From: Enterobacter cloacae subsp. cloacae ATCC 13047
GTDB lineage: Bacteria > Pseudomonadota > Gammaproteobacteria > Enterobacterales > Enterobacteriaceae
Assembly: GCF_000025565.1 (NCBI RefSeq)
Contig: NC_014121.1
Span: 1,364,001-1,428,000, forward strand
Direction of reading: 5' to 3'
Length of the DNA stretch: 64,000 nucleotides
Shown here: one piece after another, positions 36,678 through 46,314 of the stretch
Layout: each line of letters starts with the position of its first letter
How positions within the stretch are numbered: the first letter of the stretch is position 1
The notes under the pieces: generated by a model
Told to the model about the DNA's origin: nothing
The model's database searches: none
What the model saw: only the letters and a program-made list of their open reading frames with translations
Made by a program: the position numbers and the translations under genes

Positions 36678-37592
36678 TCACACTTTGGCCACGACAGGGC
36701 GGCCGAGCAGCCCCTGAGGGCGGAAAATCAGGATCATGACCAGCAGCCCAAACGAGAACACATCTTTGTAGTCCGAGTTCACCATGCCGGAAAATTGAGC
36801 TTCGGCCACCCCCAGAATCAGCCCGCCGAGCATCGCGCCGGGCAAAGAGCCGATCCCCCCGAGCACCGCGGCGGTAAAGGCTTTGATACCAATCACAAAC
36901 CCGACGTAGAAATCAAAGGTGCCGTAATTCATGGTAATGAGCACCCCGGCCAGACCGGCCATTGCCGCGCCGATGACAAATACCAGAGAAATAACCCTGT
37001 CGGTATTTATCCCCAGAATGGAGGCCATTTTTCGATCCTGTTGTACCGCACGACACATGCGTCCCAGCCGGGTATGGCTGATAATCCAGGTGAGCAATAA
37101 CATCCCGGCGAAGGAGGCGACCAGAATGAATACTTTGGTATAGGTAATCTGCACGAACCCCTCTCCCAGATGCAGACGAATCACGCCATCCAGCATGGTG
37201 GGCACCCCTTGCTGACGCGGCCCCTGGCTCAGTTGCGCGTAATTTTGCAGGATAAGCGACATGCCGATGGCGGAGATCAGCGGTGCCAGACGGGTGGAGT
37301 TGCGTAGCGGTTTATAGGCAATGCGCTCGATGGTCCAGCCATACACTCCGGTGACCACGATGGTGAATACCAGCGTGCCGAGGATCAGTAGAGGGAACGA
37401 CTGCAGGCCGAAGAAGGAGAGCAGCGCCAGGCCAATCGCGCAGAGATAGGCAGAGATCATATACACTTCGCCGTGGGCGAAGTTAATCATGCCGATGATG
37501 CCGTACACCATCGTATAACCGATGGCGATGAGTCCGTAGACGGAGCCCAGCGTTAAGCCATTAATTAACTGTTGCAGGAAGAATGTACTCAT
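36678..37592 (-). CDS. livH: Branched-chain amino acid ABC transporter permease, LivH-like
   Basis: This 304-residue membrane protein begins FFLQQLINGLTLGSVYGLIA and contains MINFAHGEVYM and GTFDFYVGFVIGIKAFTAAV, all LivH hallmarks. About eight helices are seen. It is the first transporter gene after the binding-protein gene, separated from it by about 100 bp. Confidence 0.88.
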   Translation of the reverse strand: MSTFFLQQLINGLTLGSVYGLIAIGYTMVYGIIGMINFAHGEVYMISAYLCAIGLALLSFFGLQSFPLLILGTLVFTIVVTGVYGWTIERIAYKPLRNSTRLAPLISAIGMSLILQNYAQLSQGPRQQGVPTMLDGVIRLHLGEGFVQITYTKVFILVASFAGMLLLTWIISHTRLGRMCRAVQQDRKMASILGINTDRVISLVFVIGAAMAGLAGVLITMNYGTFDFYVGFVIGIKAFTAAVLGGIGSLPGAMLGGLILGVAEAQFSGMVNSDYKDVFSFGLLVMILIFRPQGLLGRPVVAKV

Positions 37593-37691
37593 CTTAGCGC
37601 GCTCTTTATAACGGCCGCATAAACCGCGCAGCCTGATGTGTTGTTTGCGTCGGCAGGCGGCCCTGCCGACGTTGAGCGTGACTCCGTCCCG

Positions 37692-38813
37692 TTACGGCAC
37701 TTCCTTATACTTTCCTTTGTCGTCCCATTGATACACCACGTAGTCAGAGACTTTCAGATCGCCTTTGCTGTCCCAGGCTTTTTTGCCCATCACCGTATCG
37801 ACGGAATTAGCCTTCAGCCATTCGCTGGCTTTGGCTGAGTCCTTGCCGCCCGTCGCCTTGAATGCCGCAGCGATAGCCTGCACGGAGGCATAGGAGTAGA
37901 GGGTGTATCCTTCCGGTTCGAATTTACCGGCGCGGAATTTCTCAATTACCGCTTTACCGTCCGGGATCAGGCGCGGATCTTTACCGAAGGTCATATAAAT
38001 GCCGTTGGTATATTGCGGTCCTCCCGCCGCGGTCACCATCTCTTCGTTGACAATACAGTCGCCGGAGAAGAATTTTGCCTGCACGCCCTGTTCACGCATC
38101 TGGCGAACCAGCGGGCCGGCTTCAGGGTGACAGCCCCCGAAGAAGACGACATCCGGTTTTTGCGCCCCAATTTTGGTGACCAGGGCGTTAAAGTCTTTTT
38201 CACCGCGGGATAACCCTTCGTACATCACGTCCTGCACGCCGCGTTTTGCCAGTGCGGCTTTGGTGGCGTCCGCCAGCCCCTGACCGTAGGTGTCTTTGTC
38301 GTGAATGATCACCACCCGTTTGGCTTTCAGCTTGTCGATAATGAAATCGCTGGCGACCTGACCCTGCTGGTCATCGCGGCCGCACATGCGGAACATATCG
38401 CTCATGCCGCGCTCGGTAATCTGCGGGTTGGTGGAGCCAGGCGTGATGGCGATGATCCCCGCGTCGCTGTACACCTCAGAGGCGGGCATGGTGGACGAGG
38501 AGCAGAAATGACCGACCACCGCGTTGACCTTATCCTGGTCGACTAAACGGTTGGCGACGGCAACGGCCTGCTTGGGCTCGCAGGCATCATCTCCCTGAAC
38601 CAGCTTAATTTTTTCACCGTTGATCCCGCCTGCGGCGTTAATGTCCTCTGCTGCCTGTGTTGCGCCATGCCAGTACTGATCGCCGTAGGTGGCATTGGGG
38701 CCTGTAAATGGCCCGGCCACGCCAATGACAATATCTGCCCGGGCGGAAAATGCCGTCACCAGACAACCGGCCAACAAAAGAGAAAGAGGAGTTCTGATTA
38801 ATTTCAGCGACAT
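37692..38813 (-). CDS. livK: Periplasmic branched-chain amino acid binding protein, LivK-like
   Basis: This 373-residue binding protein has a signal peptide ending in AFSARA and the mature opening DIVIGVAGPFTGPNATYGDQ, close to LivJ/LivK. Two cysteines in DACEPKQA and GHFCSSST fit the family disulfide. Start 38813 has AAGGAA upstream; the open frame to 38918 does not. The position beside yecA differs from the E. coli liv operon, so it is probably a second copy with its own specificity. Confidence 0.87.
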   Translation of the reverse strand: MSLKLIRTPLSLLLAGCLVTAFSARADIVIGVAGPFTGPNATYGDQYWHGATQAAEDINAAGGINGEKIKLVQGDDACEPKQAVAVANRLVDQDKVNAVVGHFCSSSTMPASEVYSDAGIIAITPGSTNPQITERGMSDMFRMCGRDDQQGQVASDFIIDKLKAKRVVIIHDKDTYGQGLADATKAALAKRGVQDVMYEGLSRGEKDFNALVTKIGAQKPDVVFFGGCHPEAGPLVRQMREQGVQAKFFSGDCIVNEEMVTAAGGPQYTNGIYMTFGKDPRLIPDGKAVIEKFRAGKFEPEGYTLYSYASVQAIAAAFKATGGKDSAKASEWLKANSVDTVMGKKAWDSKGDLKVSDYVVYQWDDKGKYKEVP

Positions 38814-39235
38814 TATTGTGTTCCTTAGCAATGAGGTTTTTGCACCACGGTGTAAACCCGAACGCCCGGCGGCGCAGCCAATCAAAAACACGAGCGAGAA
38901 AAATGATGTTACGAACAAGATACGGTCAGCATCCTGCTTAATACGGCGAGGTTTCCATGCGCAGTGTCGCGTGCTGAAGATTAAGCAAAATCGTTGCCAG
39001 AATGGTTAACCTGTTGACGGCGTTGCGACATGTTGAGTATAGAGCGCCGTTGTACGCAGCCTTGCGGGACGCACTGAAATTACAGCGGAGATCACATCTC
39101 GTTAACAATAAAGCCCATAAGTTGTGCAAGGGTCACGATTTGCACGTTTTTGCAGCAATAATTCCCGTAACTTCCGCCGGGAAAGGCGTACGATATGTGC
39201 TAGGATCCTTTCCTTTTTGATCAGGAGTGTCAGCA
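38814..39235. other. Divergent control region between livK and yecA
   Basis: This 422-bp stretch has no supportable gene; the short frames in it lack ribosome sites and homology. It must carry the promoters of the liv operon (minus strand) and of yecA (plus strand). No operator could be identified with confidence. Confidence 0.4.
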
Positions 39236-39904
39236 ATGACTGAAGGCCCATTAAATGAAAGCGAAATGGCGTGGCTGGAAGAGACGTTAATGTCTTACGG
39301 TCATGACGATGCGTCCGTGATTGACGTGTCCGAACTGGACGGCATGCTTACGGCAGTGCTTTCCGGCCCCGTGGTTGTCGAGCCAGACACCTGGCTGGTG
39401 GCGGTATGGGGCGGCGAGAAATATATCCCGCGCTGGAAAAACGATCGAGAAATGAACCGTTTTATCGATCTCTGCTTTAAGCATATGAACGACATTGCTG
39501 AGCGCCTGAGCGAATACCCGGATCAGTTTGAGCCGATGTTTGGTTATAACGACGTGGACGGCCAGAGCTACACCGTTGTGGAAGAGTGGTGTTATGGCTA
39601 TATGCGCGGCGTGTCGCTGACCGACTGGTCTGCACTGCCAGAAGAGCTGAAAGCGGATCTGGATGTCATCGCGCTTCACGGCTCAGAAGAGAACAGCGAG
39701 AAGCTGGACGCGCTGAGCGAAGAGGAGTACATCGCCAGCATTGAGCGTATCCAGCCAGCGGCGCTGCGCTTATACGACTACTGGTCTGCTAACCCACAGC
39801 AACCGGAAGCGAAGAAACCGATTGTTAACGGCACAAAGGTCGGGCGTAACGATCCGTGTCCGTGCGGCAGCGGGAAGAAGTTTAAGAGCTGTTGCTTACA
39901 CTGA
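39236..39904 (+). CDS. yecA: YecA, SEC-C motif protein of the UPF0149 family
   Basis: This 222-residue protein has an N-terminal UPF0149 helical domain ([26 protein letters not shown]) and a C-terminal zinc-binding SEC-C motif, [20 protein letters not shown], as in SecA. E. coli YecA is reported to bind ribosomes and SecA-related clients. ATG 39236 was chosen over GTG 39227, because AGGAG lies 9 bp upstream of it and E. coli starts here. Confidence 0.95.
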   Translation: MTEGPLNESEMAWLEETLMSYGHDDASVIDVSELDGMLTAVLSGPVVVEPDTWLVAVWGGEKYIPRWKNDREMNRFIDLCFKHMNDIAERLSEYPDQFEPMFGYNDVDGQSYTVVEEWCYGYMRGVSLTDWSALPEELKADLDVIALHGSEENSEKLDALSEEEYIASIERIQPAALRLYDYWSANPQQPEAKKPIVNGTKVGRNDPCPCGSGKKFKSCCLH

Positions 39905-39905
39905 T

Positions 39906-39937
39906 AAAAAAGGGGCTGTCGATAGCCCCTTTTTTTA
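39906..39937. terminator. Bidirectional terminator between yecA and tyrP
   Basis: AAAAAAGGGGCT and AGCCCCTTTTTT form a 12-bp stem around GTCGAT. It ends both convergent genes and overlaps the tyrP stop. Confidence 0.92.
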
Positions 39938-41146
39938 CCCCACTTCCGGCAGCATTCCCGCCGCAATCAAAAATTGCACCAGAATAATGACGACCCCGCA
40001 GGCAAACACAATGCACAGCAGCGGTTTTCCACCTGCCACCCGGTACCCTTGCCGGGCATGCTGTTGGCGGCTCTTCCACGCCAGCAGAGAAGGGAGCAGC
40101 AGGGCAAGAATGGATAGCGCCACCCCCGCATACCCCAGCGCCATGACAAACCCGCGCGGGTAGAAGAGGGCAAAGGCCAGCGGAGGCAGGAAGGTGATCG
40201 CCCCTGTCTGTAAGCGGCCGGTGACGGAATTGCGACGCTGGAACAGATCTGCCAGATAATCAAACAGACCGAGCGCCACGCCCAGGAAGGAGGTGGCCAG
40301 CGCCAGATCGGCAAACAGATGCACCGCCAGCTCAACGTGTGGAGAAGTTACCACTTCACGCAGCGCCAGCAAGAAACCGTTCAGACCGGCGTGTTCCGCC
40401 ATCAAGCCAATAAAGGTGGAGGAGTCGATACTGCCCAGCGTCACCAGCTGCCAGAAAATGTAGGCAATCAGCGGGATGGCGCTACCGATAACAAACACGC
40501 GGCGAAGCTTGCGAATATCACCGTTCATGTAGCTGACAATGCTTGGCACACTGCCGTGGAAGCCAAATGAGGTAAAAATGACCGGGATCGCGGAAAGCGC
40601 CAGGCCTTTTTCCAGCGGCAGCGTCAGCAGGTTAACCTTATGAACATGCGGTGCCAGCAGAACCAGCATCACAATCAGAAAAAGAATTTTGGCGCTGAAT
40701 AAAAATCGGTTAAACAGATCGACCAGCGAGGTACCTACACAGACTACGCCGCCGCCGATGAGCGTAAAGAAGATGGCCCCCTTCGCTGGCGTAATGTCAG
40801 CACCGAACCCGTCGTTGACGCTGGAAGCGATCAATTCCCCGGCACCGCTGATATACGCAGCGGTCAGGGCGTACATCAGAAACATCATGCTAAAGCCGGT
40901 CACCCACTGTCCGTAACGGCCCAGATAGCGTGCCGCAAGCGAACCCAGCCCGGTATCGGCGGGGACGTGCTGATAAACCTCAAGCAGCAACAGCGCGGTG
41001 TAACACATTAATGCCCAGAGCGTACCCAGTAGCAGTAATGTCATGCCAAATCCGACGCCCGCGGCGGCCAGCGGCATCGCCAGCATTCCTGCGCCAATCG
41101 TCGTTCCGGCGACGATAAAAATACTTCCCAGGGTTCTGTTTTTCAC
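39935..41146 (-). CDS. tyrP: Tyrosine-specific transporter TyrP
   Basis: This 403-residue, eleven-helix proton symporter belongs to the Mtr/TnaB/TyrP aromatic amino acid family. The start [20 protein letters not shown] and the middle [19 protein letters not shown] are diagnostic. Two TyrR boxes are visible upstream, agreeing with TyrR control in E. coli. Gene order yecA-tyrP is conserved. Confidence 0.95.
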   Translation of the reverse strand: MKNRTLGSIFIVAGTTIGAGMLAMPLAAAGVGFGMTLLLLGTLWALMCYTALLLLEVYQHVPADTGLGSLAARYLGRYGQWVTGFSMMFLMYALTAAYISGAGELIASSVNDGFGADITPAKGAIFFTLIGGGVVCVGTSLVDLFNRFLFSAKILFLIVMLVLLAPHVHKVNLLTLPLEKGLALSAIPVIFTSFGFHGSVPSIVSYMNGDIRKLRRVFVIGSAIPLIAYIFWQLVTLGSIDSSTFIGLMAEHAGLNGFLLALREVVTSPHVELAVHLFADLALATSFLGVALGLFDYLADLFQRRNSVTGRLQTGAITFLPPLAFALFYPRGFVMALGYAGVALSILALLLPSLLAWKSRQQHARQGYRVAGGKPLLCIVFACGVVIILVQFLIAAGMLPEVG

Positions 41147-41214
41147 GCTTTCCTCTACAACGCTTCACGATCGCGACAAAATCTGCGGCGCAGAGTAAGG
41201 GAAAAGCCGTATTT

Positions 41215-41255
41215 CGTCAAATCACCGTTACAAGAAGTGTAACTTTAACTTTACG
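41215..41255 (-). promoter_or_regulatory. Pair of TyrR boxes upstream of tyrP
   Basis: TGTAACTTTAACTTTACG (41238-41255) matches TGTAAA-N6-TTTACA with two changes, and CGTCAAATCACCGTTACA (41215-41232) is a weaker match. Their start-to-start distance is 23 bp, like the strong/weak box pair of E. coli tyrP. Confidence 0.65.
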
Positions 41256-41395
41256 ATTCTGGCCGAGCGAGGCTCTTCAGGTAACTCTCTGATCCTTCGG
41301 AGGTGTAAGGCTACTTCATAAGGACAATAGGATCGCGTGAAAATCAGGCGTAATTTAAACAAAAATTGCAAAACATAAAATAAAATGAGGGTCTG

Positions 41396-41737
41396 ATGGC
41401 GGGGGAAAATCCATTCACAGCGGCCTGGAGCCGGGGAGGCAATTTGCTATGTCACGGCCACTGGATCATCAGCTGGCAGAATACGGCGCTGACGTTGCCG
41501 GAATCCCGACGTGAAAAGGATATGGGCACCTGGGCGATTTATTCGATTATCGATCCTGAGGATGAGACCTTTGCACAGGGGTTAAAAGAGGATGAGTGGA
41601 TAATCGAAAACGTGGACTGGCTGACGGATTTATTCTTCGACGCCGGGATCCCGCTTGAGGCGGCAAACTACCGGTACTTTTTCCAGGCCGTAAATCCGCA
41701 TGACTGGCGCTGTACCAGTTGCGCAGGTTGCATGTAA
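41396..41737 (+). CDS. Hypothetical protein with C-terminal CxxCxxC-like motif
   Basis: This 113-residue protein is not recognised. It is acidic, rich in tryptophan (nine or so) and ends DWRCTSCAGCM, a cysteine cluster that could bind a metal or form disulfides. No signal peptide or membrane segment is seen. GAGGG stands before the ATG. It occupies the place between tyrP and ftnA where E. coli has yecH, and it is convergent with ftnA. Confidence 0.7.
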   Translation: MAGENPFTAAWSRGGNLLCHGHWIISWQNTALTLPESRREKDMGTWAIYSIIDPEDETFAQGLKEDEWIIENVDWLTDLFFDAGIPLEAANYRYFFQAVNPHDWRCTSCAGCM

Positions 41738-41764
41738 AAAAATATGGCGCTGAAAGTCAGCGCC
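41735..41764 (-). terminator. Terminator of ftnA
   Basis: GGCGCTGA/TCAGCGCC with a 3-nt loop; on the minus strand the stem is followed by ATATTTTTTTA, right after the ftnA stop. It may also slow transcription of the unknown gene on the plus strand. Confidence 0.8.
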
Positions 41765-41773
41765 GTATCGATA

Positions 41774-42271
41774 TTAATTCTGGGTATCAAGCGTAGAGAG
41801 TTCTTTATCAATAAAGTAAAGACCTTCACCGGTTTTACCGGCCAGCGATAATTTATCCAGAACCGATTTAAACAGTTTCTCTTCTTCGTGTTGTTCGGCC
41901 ACATACCACTGCAGGAAATTAAAGGTTGGATAATCCTGGCTGGTCATTGCCGCATGCACCAGTTCGTTAATTTTCTGGGTGATCAGCTGCTCGTGCTCGT
42001 AGGTAGCGCGGAAGAGTTCATCAAGTGAGCCATACTCCGCAAACGGTGATGCCACGTTATCAATGCGCGGCAGGCTGCCGGTATCTGTCAGATAATCAAA
42101 GAGACGCTGCATGTGGGTCATCTCTTCCTGAGCGTGACGACGCAGGAACGCGGCGGCACCTTCAAAGCTGTGATAGCTGCACCAGGCACTCATCTGCTGG
42201 TAGAGCAGGGAGGAAAAAAGCTCAAGATTCATTTGTGCATTGAGCTTGTCGATCATTTCAGTTTTCAGCAT
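41774..42271 (-). CDS. ftnA: Non-heme ferritin FtnA
   Basis: This 165-residue ferritin subunit stores iron in a 24-mer cage. Ferroxidase residues are visible: Glu in [15 protein letters not shown], then Glu and His in [12 protein letters not shown], and Glu in EQLITQK plus [10 protein letters not shown]. Length and sequence match E. coli FtnA. Confidence 0.96.
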   Translation of the reverse strand: MLKTEMIDKLNAQMNLELFSSLLYQQMSAWCSYHSFEGAAAFLRRHAQEEMTHMQRLFDYLTDTGSLPRIDNVASPFAEYGSLDELFRATYEHEQLITQKINELVHAAMTSQDYPTFNFLQWYVAEQHEEEKLFKSVLDKLSLAGKTGEGLYFIDKELSTLDTQN

Positions 42272-42466
42272 GGTGACGCTCCGGTTTATTATTTCTGGTT
42301 CACAATGAGCGACACTATAATTTGTTATTTAATTATATGCAAAACGTAAAATAAATATTTGTTTATTTAAAAATACGAATGGGAATAAAACGCATTGGCG
42401 ATATTTATATTTATAAATGAGAATTATTTATTTTAACGAGCTGCCAGCCAAAACTGGCAGCGCAGA

Positions 42467-42805
42467 TTAATACCACGGATTACTGGTGGCCGGTTTAACA
42501 GCATAACCCATGCATTTGTACTGAATGGTCACGCTCTCGTTCAGACACAGTGAGCCGCTAATCAGGGTGCAGGTTTTAATGGGCTGCCCATAGGAGGAGG
42601 CGGTGGCATATCCCATGCCCTGGCACGCTTTGGTTGCGGTGCCGTTATTCACATATTCATCAGACCAGGCGTTTTGCAGGGCGGCCTGACCATAGTCAAG
42701 GCGGACTATGCCATTTGGCGCATCCAGACTGCTCACCTGTGCCTGGCGGTTGATGCTACATCCCGCGAGCAGCAGGACCGTGCCGACAACGAAGACTCTT
42801 TTCAT
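42467..42805 (-). CDS. yecR: YecR-like lipoprotein
   Basis: This 112-residue protein has a lipobox (LLLAGC, near residue 16) and a mature part with paired cysteines (TKACQGMGYA, KTCTLISGSLCLN). E. coli YecR, a flagellar-regulon lipoprotein, stands at the same place near ftnA. Role unknown. Confidence 0.85.
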   Translation of the reverse strand: MKRVFVVGTVLLLAGCSINRQAQVSSLDAPNGIVRLDYGQAALQNAWSDEYVNNGTATKACQGMGYATASSYGQPIKTCTLISGSLCLNESVTIQYKCMGYAVKPATSNPWY

Positions 42806-43059
42806 GGTTCGCTCTGAGTGGAGGGAAATACGTTATCGTACCGCTCGCTGTCCGCCGCAATGCCCTGAATAGCCGGACAATCTGCCCTTTCTCTTTGCAA
42901 CGGGCCGGGCTCAGACCTGTCATCAACAAAAATGTGAGTCCCCTTTGGTTTTTTAAAACAATCTTTCATTTAATTTGAAAGTGCGTTTGTGTGATAGTAG
43001 GGTGAAGATGAAAAGGTATCCATGATGGGCTCGCCCGCAACGCATTCAGGAGAGAGACA

Positions 43060-43698
43060 ATGAAAATCGCACTGATGATGGAAAACAGCCAGGCCGCAAA
43101 AAATCCAGTGATTCTGAAAGAGTTAAAAACGGTCGCCGATGAAAAAGGGTTCCCGGTGTATAACGTTGGCATGAGCGATGAGAACGACCATCATCTGACC
43201 TATATCCATCTGGGGATCATGGCGAGCATTTTGCTCAATGCGAAGGCCGTTGATTTTGTGGTGACTGGGTGTGGAACGGGCCAGGGGGCGTTGATGTCGC
43301 TGAACATCCACCCGGGCGTGATCTGCGGTTACTGTATCGACCCTGCAGATGCGTTTCTCTTCGCCCAGATAAACAACGGTAACGCGCTTGCCCTGCCGTT
43401 TGCCAAAGGCTTCGGCTGGGGCGCAGAGCTGAACGTTCGCTTTATTTTCGAAAAAGCGTTCACCGGCCGCAAGGGAGAAGGTTATCCGCCAGAGCGCAAA
43501 GAGCCTCAGGTACGTAATGCGGGGATCCTGAATCAGGTGAAAGCGGCTGTGGTCAAAGAGAACTATCTGGACACGCTGCGGGCAATCGATCCTGAGCTGG
43601 TAAAAACCGCCGTTTCCGGCCAGCGCTTCCAGCAGTGCTTCTTTGAAAACTGCCAGGACAAAGAGATCGAGGCTTTCGTGCGCGAGATTGTCGGCTAA
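43060..43698 (+). CDS. RpiB/LacA/LacB-family sugar-phosphate isomerase
   Basis: This 212-residue protein contains the family signature FVVTGCGTGQGALM followed by HPGVICGYCIDPADA, including the catalytic cysteine of aldose-ketose isomerases. It is longer than RpiB (about 150 residues), with an additional C-terminal helical part. No sugar operon lies next to it, so the substrate cannot be deduced. GGAGAG precedes the start. Confidence 0.8.
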   Translation: MKIALMMENSQAAKNPVILKELKTVADEKGFPVYNVGMSDENDHHLTYIHLGIMASILLNAKAVDFVVTGCGTGQGALMSLNIHPGVICGYCIDPADAFLFAQINNGNALALPFAKGFGWGAELNVRFIFEKAFTGRKGEGYPPERKEPQVRNAGILNQVKAAVVKENYLDTLRAIDPELVKTAVSGQRFQQCFFENCQDKEIEAFVREIVG

Positions 43699-43724
43699 CA
43701 CGCGTAGTTGAATACAGAAAAAAT

Positions 43725-43770
43725 TGTGATGTGAGTCACAAAAATATTGATTTTTGTGATGGTGGTCATA
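43725..43770 (+). promoter_or_regulatory. Two CRP sites upstream of azuC
   Basis: TGTGATGTGAGTCACA at 43725-43740 is a perfect CRP half-site pair (TGTGA-N6-TCACA). TGTGATGGTGGTCATA at 43755-43770 is a near match 30 bp downstream. A possible -10 (TATTAT) follows at about 43768. E. coli azuCR is known to respond to CRP. Confidence 0.75.
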
Positions 43771-43821
43771 TTATAGGCACATTGACGATAAAGTTGTATA
43801 ACAAGTTAATGGAGCATCACA

Positions 43822-43905
43822 ATGAAACTGCGCAAAATCCTCAAAAGCATGTGGGCTAACTACTGCAACACCTTCAAAGACGTGCCGCCTGGCGCGATGT
43901 TCTGA
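43822..43905 (+). CDS. azuC: AzuC membrane-associated micropeptide (dual-function azuCR transcript)
   Basis: ATG 43822 opens a 27-codon frame reading MKLRKILKSMWANYCNTF and ending DVPPGAMF. E. coli AzuC is 28 residues and nearly the same, differing in a few residues and one extra C-terminal Arg. The peptide is amphipathic and binds the inner membrane; the transcript also acts as a base-pairing RNA (AzuR). Ribosome site is GGAG at 43811. A strong terminator follows immediately, giving a transcript of about 130-150 nt. Confidence 0.93.
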   Translation: MKLRKILKSMWANYCNTFKDVPPGAMF

Positions 43906-43906
43906 T

Positions 43907-43935
43907 AAAAAAACCTGCTTCGGCAGGTTTTTTTA
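43907..43935 (+). terminator. Terminator of azuC
   Basis: AAAAAAACCTGC, TTCG loop and GCAGGTTTTTTT directly after the azuC stop codon. Confidence 0.95.
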
Positions 43936-44013
43936 TGCCTGCAACCACCAGAAGGGAGATGAAAGGGGGCGTGTTTTGTTACTATGGCGGCCTTTGAATA
44001 AGGAGAAACCCCC

Positions 44014-44265
44014 ATGCCTCAAAACCTGAGCGCCGATCAGGAACTGGTATCTGATGTTGTCGCATGCCAGCTGGTCATCAAACAGATCCTTGATGTCTTA
44101 GATGTTATCGCGCCGGTGGAAGTGCGCGAGAAGATGTCTACCCAGCTGAAAAACATCGATTTTTCCAGCCATCCCGCTGCGGCTGACCCGGTTACGCTTC
44201 GGGCGATCCAGAAAGCCATCGCGCTGATTGAGCTGAGATTCACGCCGCAGGGTGAATCTCACTGA
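44014..44265 (+). CDS. yecJ: DUF2766 family protein YecJ
   Basis: This 83-residue helical protein matches E. coli YecJ in position (near azuC and ftnB) and pattern ([20 protein letters not shown]). Function unknown. AAGGAG precedes the ATG. Confidence 0.88.
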   Translation: MPQNLSADQELVSDVVACQLVIKQILDVLDVIAPVEVREKMSTQLKNIDFSSHPAAADPVTLRAIQKAIALIELRFTPQGESH

Positions 44266-44283
44266 TAGCGCGCAACGTGAGAA

Positions 44284-44304
44284 GGGCGACAGTGCCTGTC
44301 GCCC
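44284..44304. terminator. Stem-loop between yecJ and the Dcu-type gene
   Basis: GGGCGACAG and CTGTCGCCC form a nine-base-pair stem with a 3-nt loop, between two convergent genes. No long T run follows in either direction, so it is a weak terminator candidate. Confidence 0.45.
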
Positions 44305-44312
44305 GAAAGCGT

Positions 44313-45656
44313 TTAAAAGAAGGTCTGTACCAGCAGATAACTCGCCGCGCACGCACAGCTCACGCCAATTATCCCAGGTAGAATAAAGCTGTGGTTGATA
44401 ATAAATTTGCCGATACGAGTTGTCCCTGAACGGTCAAACCCGATGCAGGCCAAATCGCTTGGGTAGGTGGGCAGAACAAAATAGCCATACGACGCCGGGA
44501 AGAAAGCGATCAACATTTTCGGATCGATACCCAGCATTAACCCCATCGGCGCCACGGCCGTCAGCGCTGCCGCCTGGCTGTTCACCAGTTTAGAGACCAG
44601 GAAAAGCACGATGGCGTAGGTCCACGGATGGCTTTTCACGACCCCTTCCAGCGCCAGTTTTAGCTCGTCGAGATGCGCCTGGAAAAAGGTATCGCTCATC
44701 CACGCGACGCCGAACACCGAGAAAATCGCCACCATTCCGGCTTTAAAGACCGCGCCGTTAGAAATGGTCGCCGCATTGACCTTGCAGGTGACCAGCATCA
44801 CCGCACCCGCAATGAGCATCATCATCTGAATGACAAGGTTCATCGACAGCGCCGTCATTTTGCCTTTCACCTCAAACGCCGGACGCAGTTCAGGCAATGC
44901 CCCGAGCAGCACCACCACCGCGATCCCGGCGAAGAAAATCCACGTTGACCAGTAGGCCTGTTTCGGAAAACGTTGGTTCATCAACGTCTCGGTTCCGCCG
45001 TAGATAAACTCGCGCTGTTTTGGATCTTTCAGCTTTTCCTGGAATTCCATGTCATCGGCTAAATCTTTCCCGCGGCGTAAACTCCACAGGGCGGCAATGG
45101 TCACACCGAACAGCGAGGCGGGAACCGACACGGCGAGAATTTCGAGGATCCCCCACGCGTGTCCAATGCCGTGCTGGGCGGCCAGAATGGAAATCAGCGA
45201 CACCACGGCAACGGAGACCGGGGAGGCGGTGATCGCCATTTGCGATGCCACCGACGCCACGGCCATCGGACGTTCCGGGCGGATCCCTTTTTTCAGGGCG
45301 ATATCGGCAATAATCGGGAACATGGTGTACACCACATGGCCGGTACCGCAGAGAAAGGTCAGCATCCAGGTGGTAAAGGGGGCGAGGAGGGTGATGTGCT
45401 GAGGATGCTTGCGCAGCAGGCGCTCGGCAAATTGCATCATCACATTCAGCCCGCCTGCCGTCTGCAGGGTGGCCGCACACCCGATCACAGCGAGGATAGT
45501 CAGCATCACATCAACCGGCGGTTTACCGGGCTGCAGACCAAAGATAAACGTCAAAATAAACAGACCGATACCGCTTATCAGCCCCAGTCCCATCCCGCCA
45601 AAACGCGTGCCTGTCAGCAGGCACAGGAGGATGACAATAAACTCAATGGTGATCAT
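44313..45656 (-). CDS. Anaerobic C4-dicarboxylate transporter of the DcuA/DcuB family
   Basis: This 447-residue polytopic protein has the Dcu pattern LQPGKPPVDVMLTILAVIG, GTGHVVYTMFPIIAD and SQMAITASPVSVAVVSL. Dcu carriers exchange fumarate, aspartate and succinate in anaerobic growth. It is closer in feel to DcuB than DcuA but is located outside their usual loci, so I give no symbol. It is absent from this position in E. coli. Confidence 0.88.
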   Translation of the reverse strand: MITIEFIVILLCLLTGTRFGGMGLGLISGIGLFILTFIFGLQPGKPPVDVMLTILAVIGCAATLQTAGGLNVMMQFAERLLRKHPQHITLLAPFTTWMLTFLCGTGHVVYTMFPIIADIALKKGIRPERPMAVASVASQMAITASPVSVAVVSLISILAAQHGIGHAWGILEILAVSVPASLFGVTIAALWSLRRGKDLADDMEFQEKLKDPKQREFIYGGTETLMNQRFPKQAYWSTWIFFAGIAVVVLLGALPELRPAFEVKGKMTALSMNLVIQMMMLIAGAVMLVTCKVNAATISNGAVFKAGMVAIFSVFGVAWMSDTFFQAHLDELKLALEGVVKSHPWTYAIVLFLVSKLVNSQAAALTAVAPMGLMLGIDPKMLIAFFPASYGYFVLPTYPSDLACIGFDRSGTTRIGKFIINHSFILPGIIGVSCACAASYLLVQTFF

Positions 45657-45810
45657 GATGCTCCCTCGTCATTAATTATGTAATTAAATAAATCATTACA
45701 TGTTGTAGGGATAATCATTGAGAGCGAGATCTGATTTGTTAAATCTTTTAAAAAGCAGGAGGTTGGCTGTGAAAAAGAGGCCCACTCCCGAACGGGAGCA
45801 GGCGAAAAGC

Positions 45811-46314
45811 TTAGTGGTGCTGCACTGTCACCAGATCGAGCAGGTGACGGTCGGTCTGTTCCGGGCATAACCCGGACTGCTGCGCGTTGCGGAGCTCATC
45901 CGCCAGTGCTTTAAGCAAAATGCCGTCCTGCTGCTGCTCTTTGTCCATATCGCGCAGGAACTGCAGTGTTGCGCTGTCATGCTGAGCCCTGGCTTCATCC
46001 GCCAGTTTATTCAGCGTGGCGCAGCGTTGCTCATACTCTTCAAGTGTTTTCCTGAATAACTCCTCCAGCGAGGAGTAGTGCCCATTAATTGCATCCGGGG
46101 CTTTGACGATAGGATTTGCCCCTGCGCCTTTCAAAAAGTTAAAGACGCGCATCATATGGGTGACGTTACTTTGTGCCTGGGTACGAAAAAAAATGGCGGT
46201 ACCGTTGAGACGGTTCTCAGAACACCACTCGCTCAAATGGAGGTGCAGATTCGACGCATAGAACTCCAGGTTCATCTGCGCATTGAGTTTTTGCATCATC
46301 GTTTGGGTAGTCAT
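45811..46314 (-). CDS. ftnB: Ferritin-like protein FtnB
   Basis: This 167-residue protein has the ferritin four-helix pattern ([21 protein letters not shown]) but, as in E. coli FtnB, ferroxidase positions are partly replaced ([13 protein letters not shown] instead of the EE.H motif). In Salmonella FtnB supports repair of iron-sulfur clusters and virulence. It neighbours araFGH as in E. coli, but an IS element now separates them. Confidence 0.93.
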   Translation of the reverse strand: MTTQTMMQKLNAQMNLEFYASNLHLHLSEWCSENRLNGTAIFFRTQAQSNVTHMMRVFNFLKGAGANPIVKAPDAINGHYSSLEELFRKTLEEYEQRCATLNKLADEARAQHDSATLQFLRDMDKEQQQDGILLKALADELRNAQQSGLCPEQTDRHLLDLVTVQHH

